Part shown: piece by piece, positions 41,598 to 49,995 of the stretch
How positions within the stretch are numbered: the first letter of the stretch is position 1
Layout: every line of letters starts with the position of its first letter
DNA from: an uncultured Prevotella sp.
Lineage (GTDB): Bacteria > Bacteroidota > Bacteroidia > Bacteroidales > Bacteroidaceae
Direction: 5' to 3'
Length of the DNA: 54,542 bases
Assembly (NCBI GenBank): GCA_905235325.1
Contig: CAJOLE010000004.1
Span: forward strand, 1 to 54,542
Translations under genes and position numbers: made by a program
The notes under the pieces: model-generated
Seen by the model: only the letters and a program-made list of their open reading frames with translations
Databases searched by the model: none
What the model was told of the DNA's origin: nothing

Positions 41598-42786
41598 ATT
41601 CTTTTGCCATTTGCTTGTTCTTCAGATAAGTCTCCACGTCCTTGTCGCCGCGGCCGCTGACCGTCAGCACCACCACGTCGTCCTGCTTGAAGGTGAGCTT
41701 GGAAAGTGCCGCAATGGCGTGGGCACTCTCGATGGCGGGGATGATGCCCTCCATGCGCGTCAGCTCATAGCCACCGTAGATGGCCTCGTCGTCGTTGATG
41801 CTCAGCACCTGCGTGCGGCCCTGCCGGGCCATGTTGCAGTGCATCGGTCCCACGCCGGGGTAGTCGAGACCTGCGCTGATGGTGAAGGCTTCCTGTATCT
41901 GGCCGTCGTCATCCTGCATCACCAGCATCTTCGCACCGTGCAGGATGCCCGTCGTGCCGCGGTGGATGGTGGCAGCCGTGTAGTCGGTGTCCCAGCCGTG
42001 GCCGCCGGCCTCGGCCAGCACGATGCGCACCCGCTCGTCGTCCATGTAGTGGTAGATGGTGCCGGCAGCGTTCGAGCCGCCGCCGATGCAGGCAATGAGA
42101 TAGTCGGGATAGTCGCGCCCGACCTTCTCCTGTAGCTGCCACTTGATTTCTTCCGAGATGACGCTCTGCATCCTCGCCACCAGGTCGGGGTAGGGGTGCG
42201 GCCCCATCGTCGAGCCTACGATGTAGAACGTGTCGCTGGGGTGGCAGCACCAGTCGCGGATGGCTTCCGAGCAGGCGTCGCTCAGGGTCATGTTGCCCGT
42301 GCGGACGGGGTGAACCTCGGCGCCGAGCATCTTCATGCGCTCCACGTTCGTATGCTGGCGCTCAACGTCGGTGGCTCCCATGAACACCTCGCACTTCATG
42401 CCCATCAGGGCGCAGACCGTGGCCGTGGCCACGCCGTGCTGTCCGGCTCCCGTCTCGGCAATGATGCGCGTCTTGCCCATCTTCTTCGCCAGCAGGATCT
42501 GTCCCACGGTGTTGTTAATCTTGTGGGCTCCCGTGTGGTTCAGGTCCTCACGCTTCAGGTAGAGCTGGCAGCCGTAGCGCTCGCTCATCCTGCCGGCATA
42601 GTACAGCGGGCTGGGCCGCCCCACGTAGTCGCGCAGCAGTGCGTGATACTCGTCTTTAAACTCCTGCGACTCGATGATGGGCAGGTAGTGCTCCTGCAGG
42701 TTCTTCACCGTCGCATAGAGAATCTCGGGGATGTAGGCACCGCCGAATTCTCCGTAAAACCCTTTCTCGTCTACTTGATAGTTCAT
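41584..42786 (-). CDS. trpB: Tryptophan synthase beta chain
   Basis: 400 residues. It condenses indole with serine using pyridoxal phosphate. The PLP lysine lies in REDLNHTGAHKINN (about residue 84), with AETGAGQHGVATAT, the phosphate-binding CIGGGSNAAG and LSAALxSxHA-like IPAIESAHAI near the end. I start at ATG 42786 (MNYQVDEKGFYGEFGG); the open frame extends to 42870, but those 28 codons are translated repeat and terminator sequence. It is the first structural gene of the operon (order B-E-G-D-C-F-A), downstream of the leader and attenuator. Confidence 0.96.
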   Translation of the reverse strand: MNYQVDEKGFYGEFGGAYIPEILYATVKNLQEHYLPIIESQEFKDEYHALLRDYVGRPSPLYYAGRMSERYGCQLYLKREDLNHTGAHKINNTVGQILLAKKMGKTRIIAETGAGQHGVATATVCALMGMKCEVFMGATDVERQHTNVERMKMLGAEVHPVRTGNMTLSDACSEAIRDWCCHPSDTFYIVGSTMGPHPYPDLVARMQSVISEEIKWQLQEKVGRDYPDYLIACIGGGSNAAGTIYHYMDDERVRIVLAEAGGHGWDTDYTAATIHRGTTGILHGAKMLVMQDDDGQIQEAFTISAGLDYPGVGPMHCNMARQGRTQVLSINDDEAIYGGYELTRMEGIIPAIESAHAIAALSKLTFKQDDVVVLTVSGRGDKDVETYLKNKQMAKEYGNF

Positions 42787-42806
42787 ATTTAATTTTTGTT
42801 CAGTTA

Positions 42807-42849
42807 AAGCCCTTCCTCCAGCTCCTCCCCTGAGGGGGAGGAACCTTTT
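42807..42849. repeat. GC-rich REP-like element between the trp attenuator and trpB
   Basis: CCTTCCTCCAGCTCCTCCCC is followed by TGAGGGGGAGGAA on the + strand, giving an imperfect hairpin. It is related to the copy inside the trimodular pectinase gene (33338-33373), in the opposite orientation. It occupies the 5' untranslated region of trpB. Confidence 0.75.
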
Positions 42850-42853
42850 AATG

Positions 42854-42885
42854 AAAGAGGCCCGTCGCAAGAACGACAGGCCTCT
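42854..42885 (-). terminator. Attenuator terminator of the trp operon
   Basis: On the minus strand AGAGGCCTGTCG (42885-42874) pairs with CGACGGGCCTCT (42867-42856) along 12 positions with one G-U, around a 6-nt loop, followed by TTCATT. It lies between the Trp-rich leader peptide and trpB. I did not find a convincing alternative antiterminator stem by eye; a four-base pairing of GCCT near 42906 with the terminator's AGGC is the best seen. Confidence 0.8.
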
Positions 42886-42927
42886 CTTTATCTTTTGCTC
42901 GCTTCAGGCGGGTATATGGCTGACTTC

Positions 42928-42984
42928 TCACGATTGTCCGAATCTTGAGCTGCGCCACCACCAGAAGTTTGCTGTACTGTTCAT
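42928..42984 (-). CDS. trpL: trp operon leader peptide with three consecutive Trp codons
   Basis: This 18-codon frame starts at ATG 42984, about 30 bp after the promoter, and ends with TGA at 42928-42930. It reads MNSTANFWWWRSSRFGQS, with three adjacent TGG codons at positions 8-10. The peptide is followed 42 nt later by the terminator hairpin and then by trpB. In ribosome-mediated attenuation, a ribosome stalled at the Trp codons when charged tRNA-Trp is scarce prevents the terminator from forming. Random occurrence of WWW in a short frame exactly at the head of a trp operon is very unlikely. The antiterminator still has to be shown. Confidence 0.85.
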   Translation of the reverse strand: MNSTANFWWWRSSRFGQS

Positions 42985-43014
42985 ATTGTTGCTTGGTTTA
43001 ATCCTTTTCGGCTG

Positions 43015-43045
43015 CAAAATTACACATTTTCTTCCAATCTGCAAA
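43015..43045 (-). promoter_or_regulatory. Bacteroidetes-type promoter of the trp operon
   Basis: On the minus strand TTTG at 43045-43042 and TAatTTTG at 43022-43015 are 19 nt apart, an excellent match to the consensus. It starts only 28 bp after the stop of the upstream gene. Confidence 0.8.
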
Positions 43046-43073
43046 CTTTTTGCCCGTTTTTTTATCAGAAAAG

Positions 43074-44744
43074 TTACATTCCCTGCCCTTCCTGCCTTTT
43101 CAGGATGAGCATGACAATCCTCGTCAGGTCGGCAATGGTGATGTTACCGTCGCCATCGATGTCGGCCTGGGCAGAGTTAAAGGTAGTAGAGTGTGTCTTG
43201 CCCACCAGCTTGCAGGCCAGACATTCTACGTCCAGATTGTCAACCGTCTTGTCGTGGTTGATGTCACTAAGCTCATAGGCAGGACAGTCCAACTCAAGGG
43301 GCATCTCGGGCGTGCCGATGGCAGTCTGGGCAGCAAAGGTGACTGTTTGGGAGGGAATAAGTCTATACTCGGCATCGTTGTCGTATAGCCTGAAACTCAT
43401 TGTTCCGTTGTCCGCAGCCTTGTCGCTGTAGAGGCGCATGATGCCGTAGTTGGCACCCGCAGGAAAGACGGCGTAGCCCACGCACTGAGTTCCGATAAAA
43501 GCACCGACGGCCTTTCCTGTGTAGTCTGTGCATGCCGTTCCTGCCTTTCTGACTACAACATAAGCCGACATGTCGTACTGGAAGTTGGTTGGGTTCAGTG
43601 CCCAGGGCGTACTGACGGTGTTGATTGTGCCGCCGTCGCTGCTTTCGCTCCCTTTTACGTTATAGGTATAGGTCTCGGGTCCGAGGGCGGTGATGTTGAC
43701 AGTGCCGCCCGTCTGCAGGAAGTCAGCATCGACGCTTATACCCATACATTTGCTGATGTCGCCGGTGTCTACGTCTTTCAGGTTGCCGCCCAGCACGTGG
43801 ATGTTGACCTCGCCACCGCTGATGTCGACATAGCCGCCGTCGAGCACGGTAGCCTCTTCCTCGTAGCGCTTGCCCTTGATGGCCTTCGAGCCGTTGCCGG
43901 TAACGATGATGTCCGTTTGGCCGCCGCTGATGGTCGTGCGGTAGCGTGAGCGGAGTCCCTCGCTGTCGTCACCCGTGACAGAGATGCTCACTTTGCCGCC
44001 GCTGATGTTGAGCAGGCTGTCAGCTTTCAGTGCCGTGGCTCCGTCGCCGGTGTTGATGCTGACGGTGCCGCCCTCGATGTTGAGGGTGCCGTAGTCGTCG
44101 CTGTCGATGCCGTCGGCACCGACGTTGAGAATGTTCACGTTGCCGCCCCGCATCAGGAAGTAGTTGTGCTCATTGCCGGCCTTGCCCTTTCCGCAGTGAA
44201 TACCGTCGCTGACGGCTCCGAGCACGTTGATGGTGCCCGTCGTCGCTTTCAGCTCGATATACTCCTTGGCACAGATGGCGTGCTTCAGGTGTCCGGTGAC
44301 GTTAAGCGTGCCGTGGCCCTCAAATTCCGCGTGGCCTTTGAAGTAGAGGGCGGCCTTCTGGCTGCCGTGGTCCGTGTCGGCCAGCGAGTTGCGTGTACCC
44401 TTGACCAGTTCTACGGCGATGCGCTTTCCGCACTCCACGTCGATGGCGGCACCGCCGTGGGCGTTCGTCAGACTGAGCCCTGCCAGCTGTAGTGTCAGCT
44501 TGTAGTCGCCGTATATGTTGAGTGAGCCGTCAGTACTGCTGCCGCTGAGCCGGTAGGTGTACTCGGTGTCGGTGTTGACAGAGGTAATGCTGACATTGGC
44601 TCCTTCGACGGTGGCAGTCACCCCCGCAACGTCAGCTGGAATGTTGACGTTAGCGGTGGTTCCGCTCCACTTGATGTCTATGGGCGACTGGGCATTCAAC
44701 CCAAGCACTGACATGACCAGCAATATCGTCGATAGTATTTTCAT
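43074..44744 (-). CDS. Cthe_2159-like carbohydrate-binding protein with dockerin-like tail
   Basis: About 556 residues with a signal peptide ending near LNAQ. Residues about 80-360 are a repetitive right-handed beta-helix: GGAAIDVECGKRIAVEL, LNVTGHLKHAICAKEYIELK, SDGIHCGKGKAG, GADGIDSDDYGTLNIEGG, NISGGKVSISVTGDDSEG. This matches the Cthe_2159-type domain, whose founding member binds polygalacturonate and cellulose. Residues about 491-556 carry two calcium-loop segments (DINHDKTVDNLDVECL and ADIDGDGNITIADLTRIVMLIL), a dockerin-like duplication. No cohesin is seen nearby, so the tail may have another anchoring role. ATG 44744 is preferred to GTG 44753. It is the last gene of the CotH cluster. 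Confidence 0.8.
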   Translation of the reverse strand: MKILSTILLVMSVLGLNAQSPIDIKWSGTTANVNIPADVAGVTATVEGANVSITSVNTDTEYTYRLSGSSTDGSLNIYGDYKLTLQLAGLSLTNAHGGAAIDVECGKRIAVELVKGTRNSLADTDHGSQKAALYFKGHAEFEGHGTLNVTGHLKHAICAKEYIELKATTGTINVLGAVSDGIHCGKGKAGNEHNYFLMRGGNVNILNVGADGIDSDDYGTLNIEGGTVSINTGDGATALKADSLLNISGGKVSISVTGDDSEGLRSRYRTTISGGQTDIIVTGNGSKAIKGKRYEEEATVLDGGYVDISGGEVNIHVLGGNLKDVDTGDISKCMGISVDADFLQTGGTVNITALGPETYTYNVKGSESSDGGTINTVSTPWALNPTNFQYDMSAYVVVRKAGTACTDYTGKAVGAFIGTQCVGYAVFPAGANYGIMRLYSDKAADNGTMSFRLYDNDAEYRLIPSQTVTFAAQTAIGTPEMPLELDCPAYELSDINHDKTVDNLDVECLACKLVGKTHSTTFNSAQADIDGDGNITIADLTRIVMLILKRQEGQGM

Positions 44745-44756
44745 AGTTCTCACTCC

Positions 44757-47700
44757 TTACTTGACGTAGACTTTACGGTGCGAACCGTCGCTCATCTTCA
44801 CGATATACACACCTCTCGGCAGTGCGGCAGCGCGGTTGGACACGCGCATACCTCCCAGGTTGAAGTAACCCTCGACCTTGTTGTCTGTCGTACTGACGCC
44901 GATGCCGACAGCTTCTGAGTCGCCGATGTTAAAGAGGCGGGGCGACTGCAGAGTCCCGAAGACCCCTGCCGCAAACACGTTGACGTCGTCGTTGACGTTG
45001 ACGTGATAGACCGTTCCGTCCTCCTCGTCCTTGGCATAGTACTGCAGGGCCTCTCCGCCTTCGCCGTAGGTGGTCATGAACAGCAGGCCGTCGAGCCACG
45101 TGGCGACACCACGGCACTCCCCGTCGCTGTATGCCAGCAGCGTGAATCGTCCTGCCTCCACAGGGCGGCTCTGCCGTTCCAGCGTTCCGATGATACCCAT
45201 CACGTTGGGGTGGGCGTGCTTGTCGATGCCGTAGTCGATGGCGGCCTTGCCGCGTGAGTTGGCACGGCTGAAGTTCAGGGCCTGAGCCGGCTTCGTGAAC
45301 GTCAGCGTCTTGGCCTGGCGTGTATAGAGCATATAGCCACGCCCGGTCTCGACCGACGAGAGCGTGCCCTTCCAGCCGTTGGCGGCGTAGACGGCAAAGC
45401 CGTCCTGCCCGACAATCTGGTCGCCCTCCTCTGCCGAGAAGTCAGCCAGAGCCTCTGCCAGTGTCTGCGTGCCGCTGGCCGGATAGCCCACCCAGTTCCA
45501 GCCTGGCAGCAGCGTGATGGGCAGCTCAGGCTGGCAGAAGATGTCGGTGGCGGCGAAAGTGTCGTCCTCGTCCATCAGCACCTTGTACAGCCTTCCAGCG
45601 TCGAGTGCGGTCAGCGTGCCCGTCATTCCCTGTGTGGTGCGGATGCACTCCTGCTGCTGGCCGACGATGCGTGCAGCCTTTTCCGACAGGCTGGCAGTCC
45701 TGATGGGATTGGCCAGGGGGTGCGATGTCCAGTTCCAGCCCTTTGCCAGCTGTATGGCAAATTCTTCCGTCAGCAGCGACATCATGTTCTGGTCCGTTCC
45801 CGTCAGTTTGTCGGCGGTGGTCACGGTATTTGTACGTTCGATGGTGGGATGCTCCATCAGGAAGAAGCGGTTGCCGCCGTCGGGGTATCGGCCGACGGTC
45901 TGCGTGCCGCTGTGGGTTGTGTAGGTCAGCCCGTCGATGAACGTCTTCATCTCAGGGTGCTTGTTGAAGAACTTGGTGTTGTTCTCCACAAACTCTGCGC
46001 TGCTGACGGCAAACACCTGCTGGCCGGTCTTGTTGCTCAGCTTGAAGCTGGTGTGGATCTGTCGCGCCTGTCCGCCGAGGGCATTCGCGCCCAGTCCGTC
46101 GGCCCAGACCACGAGGTGGCCTTTGGCGGGAATCTTCGCGCTCTGCTGTATCTGGAACTTCAGCGGCTGGTCGCTGTCGTCGCTCAGGTAGAGCCCCTTG
46201 ACGTCGAGTTCCGTGTCGGTGGTGTTATAGAGTTCCAGCCAGTCGGCACGCTTCCACGTCTCGCCGAGGTAGACGGTGCCGGCGGCGTTCACCTCGTTCA
46301 CCTTGATGGGCACGGCGATGGCGGCCAGCAGGTCGCTGTCGTCCGTCAGTCTCTCGTAGACAGCGGTAAGCGTCACGTTGCTTTGGCGCGAGATGTCGTA
46401 CTCCTCGCTGGTGCTGACGACGGTGCCGCTGCCGTTCTTCCAGCCCTTGAAGGTATAGCCTTCGGGAGCCGATGCCTTGAGCACGGCGGTGCCGAAGAGC
46501 TTGCCGTCGAAGCTGGCAGTGGGCACGTCGAGGCCGTTCAGCTGAATCTTGGCCTCTTCTATGTTAGCCGCGAACTTCGCGGTAATCTGATTGACCGCCG
46601 ACAGCCGCATCAGGCTGTAGCTCCTCAAGTAGGTGATGGCGGTGTTCAGGCGGCTGCTCAGTCCGTTTCTGATTTTGTCGGCTGAGCTAACTAGGTTCCC
46701 CGCCCTGCCCTCCAGATTCATCGGGCCGTTGACTACCTGCTGCAGGCGGTTGGTTATCTCCGTGACCCGTGATACCTTAAATACGCTGCCGCCCACGAGG
46801 CAGAAGGAGTCGATGAACTGCTTGCGGAAGTTGGCGTTCTGCAGCATGTTTTTGAAGAGCGTCACGATGCGTATCTGGTCGGTCAGTCTTCCCAGCCCCG
46901 TGCCGTGAGGCCGCAGTTCGTCGAAGGTAAAGAATTCCTTGTTCATGAACGTGTTGAACGGGTCGTTCGAGTTGAAGGCGAAGTCGAGGTCGAAGAGCAC
47001 GAACCTGAACTTTCCGTCCTGGCGGTTGCGGAATCCCTTGATGTTGTTCTGCGGCCAGTCGGTGCCGCCGAGGTAGAACTGAACAGCCATATAGTTGGCA
47101 AAGGCATCAATGTCGAGCAGCTTCTCGATTTCGGCGTAGGTGTCGGCATCGGCGGCGTTGGGCGAGAGGTCGTCGACGAGGTGGATGAAGGCGTCGGGCG
47201 TGCCGCATTTCTGGATGTAGCCCGAGTCGGGCGACATCTCGAACTGGTCGATCTCGTCGTCGTCCCAGCCGTAGTTGGCATCGACGAAGTGCTTGTTGTT
47301 CGGCTCGCGCACGTTGAGCACGCCGATGTACTGGCCGTTGATGAACTCGTGGACGGGTTGGTAGCTCTGACAGTCAACGTTGAATCCCGAGGTCTCAACC
47401 ATATACTGAATGGCGGGGTCGATGAATCGCCCGTTGTTGTCGTTGCCGCCGTTGCGTATCTGCAGCGTGCGGTTGCGGATATACGGTTTCTGCTCAAAGA
47501 AGGGGTAGGGCAGGTACTTCACGCCGCCCGTCTCCTTGGTGCCTTTCAGCTTGAAGGAGTGGGGCAGCCAGGCCCGGCTCCATCCGCCGCACATCTCGAG
47601 GTCGGCATCCTGATTGAGCACCTGCCGGCCGTTACTGTTCAGATAAGAGAAGTTCACGGGGCGCTCCCAGTTCATGTTCCAGTTGCACTTGTCGTTCCTG

Positions 47701-49985
47701 CCATTGCCGGGCCTGCCGTTGGGGCCGGTCTCAAAGACACCGATTTCCGAGCTGTAGATGAAGTCGGGGTCGGCCACCACCGCGACGACGGGCAGGGTGT
47801 AGTTCTTATCCTTATATATATATGAGCGCGTGGTGACGCGCGAGGGTAGCCTGCCTTCGCTGAACAGGCGGAGTCGCAGGTTGGTGGTGCTGTTGATGTT
47901 GAACCTCCCGTCCGTGCTTGTCTGTCCGTAGCTTGCTGTGGGCAGCTTGCCGTCGGTGGTGTAGCGCAGCGTGCAGCCGTCGGGGATGTCGACATTGACC
48001 GTCAGCGAGCCTTGGAACAGCTGCGAGGGCTGGTCGGCGACGGGGGCCTCTAACTGCTCGGTGGCAAAGGCCGACGCCGCATTGCTGCGGCCGGGCGTGG
48101 CCTGGGCTGCCAGCCCCCACGTGCTGCCGCCGTCGGTGGTTCGTGCATAGCTGACGCGCTCCAGCGATGCCGGGTAGTTCTGCTGGGCTATGAGGTTGCC
48201 GTTCTGGTTGCTGATGTAGATGGCACCTCCGTCAACGTCGAGCTTGAACGGGGCGTTCTGCGGAGCGATGTCGTTGGAGTCGAACCACACCACGGCATAG
48301 CCGCCTGCGGGCAGTGCCCCGCACGTGGTCGGCAGGCGCCATGCCTTCAGGTTCTGCATGTCGGTCGACAGGTAGCATCCGGCCAGTGTGACCGCGGCCG
48401 GCGACGGGTTGTATAGCTCCACCCAGCCGTCGAAGTTGAAGGCGGGGCTGATGAACTCGTCGACGTTCGACGCCATGATCTCGTTGATGACGAGCGACTC
48501 GGCGGTGGGCGGGTTGACGGCCACTCTGACGGTGGCCGAGCTGCTGAGGCCCGAGCTGTCGATGGTCTTGCCCGTGATGGTGACCGTCCCCGGGCTGAGT
48601 GCTGTCACCGTGCCGTCGGGGCTGACGGTGGCCACGTTCTCGTCGCTCGATGTCCATTTCATCAGATTCAGGGCGTTGGCGGGTTGAACGTCTGCCGTCG
48701 GCCTGACGCTTTCGCCGACCATGATAGTCGCGGGCAGACCGATGCTGACCGACGTGGCCTTGGCCTGCACGAAGTACTCCAGTCGGAAGTTGTCGAAGAT
48801 ACACCAGTTGTTGTCGACCCATGTGTCGTTGCGCAGTCCGATGGTGATGTCGCCGCCGGCGTTGAACTCCATCTCGTTCCAGTAGTCACCGTTGGCGAAT
48901 GCAATGGCGGCGGTCTCCATGCCGTCGGGGAAGTAGTGGGTCCTGCCTCCGCTCTGTATCTGCCAGCAGCCGCTGATGTAGCCTGGCAGTTCGTAGCTGT
49001 ATTGGCTGATGAGTGTCTGCCGGTTGCTGCCCGCATACATATACGAGGTGATCCGCTCAGTGCCGTTTATGTGGGTGTTGAAGGCATCGGTGTTGCTTCC
49101 TCCCTGGCGGCAGTAGCTCTGTACCGACAGGCGGTAGTGCCCTTCGGGCAGTCCTGTCAGGTTCTGCCACTGGTGGAACGACGAGTTCCAGAACTCCATG
49201 CAGTTGACGCGGATGTTGCAGTTGCCGTGATTCCAGTTCCACTGCCAGCCGTCGGCAGAGTTGTCGTCGAAGCCTGGGTTCTTGATGAAGAAGTCTGTCA
49301 CGTCAGCCCATCCTTCGAAGCCGCCGATGTCGGGGTCGCCGTCGTACTCCAGTCGGAAGTTGTCGATGACGCAGTAGTTGCCGCTCTTGTTCACGTTGCA
49401 CTTAATGCCGATCTTGACGCTCCCCCTTGTCTGGAGGTCGAACTCCAGTGAGTTCCAATACAGCCCTCCGTCGTTGATGGCAATTCCGGAAGCGTCGCGG
49501 CTGTCGGGATAGTAATTCACGTTGTCGGGCGACCAGCTCTTGTCGGCTGCATTGTAGTCGAGCGACGCCGAGAATATACTTACTAACTGCTGCTCCGTCG
49601 AGCCGGCATAGAGGTAGGCGTCGAGGCTTTCCGAATTGTTCTGGTGCGCGCTCCACGCCTCTTCCTTCGAGCCGTCGCGGTAGAATGACTGCACGCTCAG
49701 CCGGTAATGGCCTTTAGGCAGGTTGCCGAGCGTCTGGTAGAAGTCGAAGCTGCCGCTGAAGAAGCGGGCGTTTCCCTTGTCGATGCCCGCGGTGCCCGTG
49801 CTTGTCTGCCAGTACCAGCCGTCGCCGTTGTTAAAGTTCGGATTGGTGATGTAGCGGTTTGTGACGTCGGTCCACTCGGCAGTGGCGGCTGTTTTGGCAG
49901 CGGCGACGCCGCAGCACAGCGGACAGAGGGTCAGGAGCGTCAGGGCCGCTGTCAGCCATGTAGTCAGCTTGTGTGTCTTGTGCAT
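44757..49985 (-). CDS. Very large secreted CotH-like protein with two lamin-tail domains
   Basis: 1742 residues with a signal peptide. In order: two tandem galactose-binding-like modules (about 37-215 and 226-400, both with DNFRLEY ends), a Big_2 immunoglobulin-like domain (about 405-490), a lamin-tail domain (about 495-640, VINEIMASN...GWVELYNPS), a chitobiase-like module (about 650-725), a CotH kinase-like domain (about 728-1130, with HEFINGQYIGVLNVREP, IKGFRNRQDG and FVLFDLDFAF), a second lamin-tail domain (about 1223-1370, IKVNEVNAAG), a beta-rich region, and a short FNLGGMRV...RGVYIVK tail. CotH proteins are atypical kinases that phosphorylate spore-coat proteins in Bacillus; the substrate here is unknown. 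It starts 10 bp after the reductase gene. Confidence 0.82.
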   Translation of the reverse strand: MHKTHKLTTWLTAALTLLTLCPLCCGVAAAKTAATAEWTDVTNRYITNPNFNNGDGWYWQTSTGTAGIDKGNARFFSGSFDFYQTLGNLPKGHYRLSVQSFYRDGSKEEAWSAHQNNSESLDAYLYAGSTEQQLVSIFSASLDYNAADKSWSPDNVNYYPDSRDASGIAINDGGLYWNSLEFDLQTRGSVKIGIKCNVNKSGNYCVIDNFRLEYDGDPDIGGFEGWADVTDFFIKNPGFDDNSADGWQWNWNHGNCNIRVNCMEFWNSSFHQWQNLTGLPEGHYRLSVQSYCRQGGSNTDAFNTHINGTERITSYMYAGSNRQTLISQYSYELPGYISGCWQIQSGGRTHYFPDGMETAAIAFANGDYWNEMEFNAGGDITIGLRNDTWVDNNWCIFDNFRLEYFVQAKATSVSIGLPATIMVGESVRPTADVQPANALNLMKWTSSDENVATVSPDGTVTALSPGTVTITGKTIDSSGLSSSATVRVAVNPPTAESLVINEIMASNVDEFISPAFNFDGWVELYNPSPAAVTLAGCYLSTDMQNLKAWRLPTTCGALPAGGYAVVWFDSNDIAPQNAPFKLDVDGGAIYISNQNGNLIAQQNYPASLERVSYARTTDGGSTWGLAAQATPGRSNAASAFATEQLEAPVADQPSQLFQGSLTVNVDIPDGCTLRYTTDGKLPTASYGQTSTDGRFNINSTTNLRLRLFSEGRLPSRVTTRSYIYKDKNYTLPVVAVVADPDFIYSSEIGVFETGPNGRPGNGRNDKCNWNMNWERPVNFSYLNSNGRQVLNQDADLEMCGGWSRAWLPHSFKLKGTKETGGVKYLPYPFFEQKPYIRNRTLQIRNGGNDNNGRFIDPAIQYMVETSGFNVDCQSYQPVHEFINGQYIGVLNVREPNNKHFVDANYGWDDDEIDQFEMSPDSGYIQKCGTPDAFIHLVDDLSPNAADADTYAEIEKLLDIDAFANYMAVQFYLGGTDWPQNNIKGFRNRQDGKFRFVLFDLDFAFNSNDPFNTFMNKEFFTFDELRPHGTGLGRLTDQIRIVTLFKNMLQNANFRKQFIDSFCLVGGSVFKVSRVTEITNRLQQVVNGPMNLEGRAGNLVSSADKIRNGLSSRLNTAITYLRSYSLMRLSAVNQITAKFAANIEEAKIQLNGLDVPTASFDGKLFGTAVLKASAPEGYTFKGWKNGSGTVVSTSEEYDISRQSNVTLTAVYERLTDDSDLLAAIAVPIKVNEVNAAGTVYLGETWKRADWLELYNTTDTELDVKGLYLSDDSDQPLKFQIQQSAKIPAKGHLVVWADGLGANALGGQARQIHTSFKLSNKTGQQVFAVSSAEFVENNTKFFNKHPEMKTFIDGLTYTTHSGTQTVGRYPDGGNRFFLMEHPTIERTNTVTTADKLTGTDQNMMSLLTEEFAIQLAKGWNWTSHPLANPIRTASLSEKAARIVGQQQECIRTTQGMTGTLTALDAGRLYKVLMDEDDTFAATDIFCQPELPITLLPGWNWVGYPASGTQTLAEALADFSAEEGDQIVGQDGFAVYAANGWKGTLSSVETGRGYMLYTRQAKTLTFTKPAQALNFSRANSRGKAAIDYGIDKHAHPNVMGIIGTLERQSRPVEAGRFTLLAYSDGECRGVATWLDGLLFMTTYGEGGEALQYYAKDEEDGTVYHVNVNDDVNVFAAGVFGTLQSPRLFNIGDSEAVGIGVSTTDNKVEGYFNLGGMRVSNRAAALPRGVYIVKMSDGSHRKVYVK
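49896..49920. repeat. Possible degenerate palindrome in a signal peptide
   Basis: GGCAGCGGCGACGCCGCAGCACAGC on the + strand (given here only as a near palindrome of AGCGGCG/CGCCGCA arms) is translated as LCCGVAAA. Similar in layout to 12247-12270; may be chance. Confidence 0.25.
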
Positions 49986-49995
49986 TGTCGTGTTG

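Noticed and set aside
42787..42870. 28-codon N-terminal extension of trpB
   Set aside because: The extension translates the REP-like element and part of the attenuator hairpin; conserved TrpB sequence begins at MNYQVDEKGF.
42928..43010. T-box leader for trp regulation
   Set aside because: No T-box consensus (TGGnACCGCG) is visible; the Trp-codon leader peptide explains the region better.
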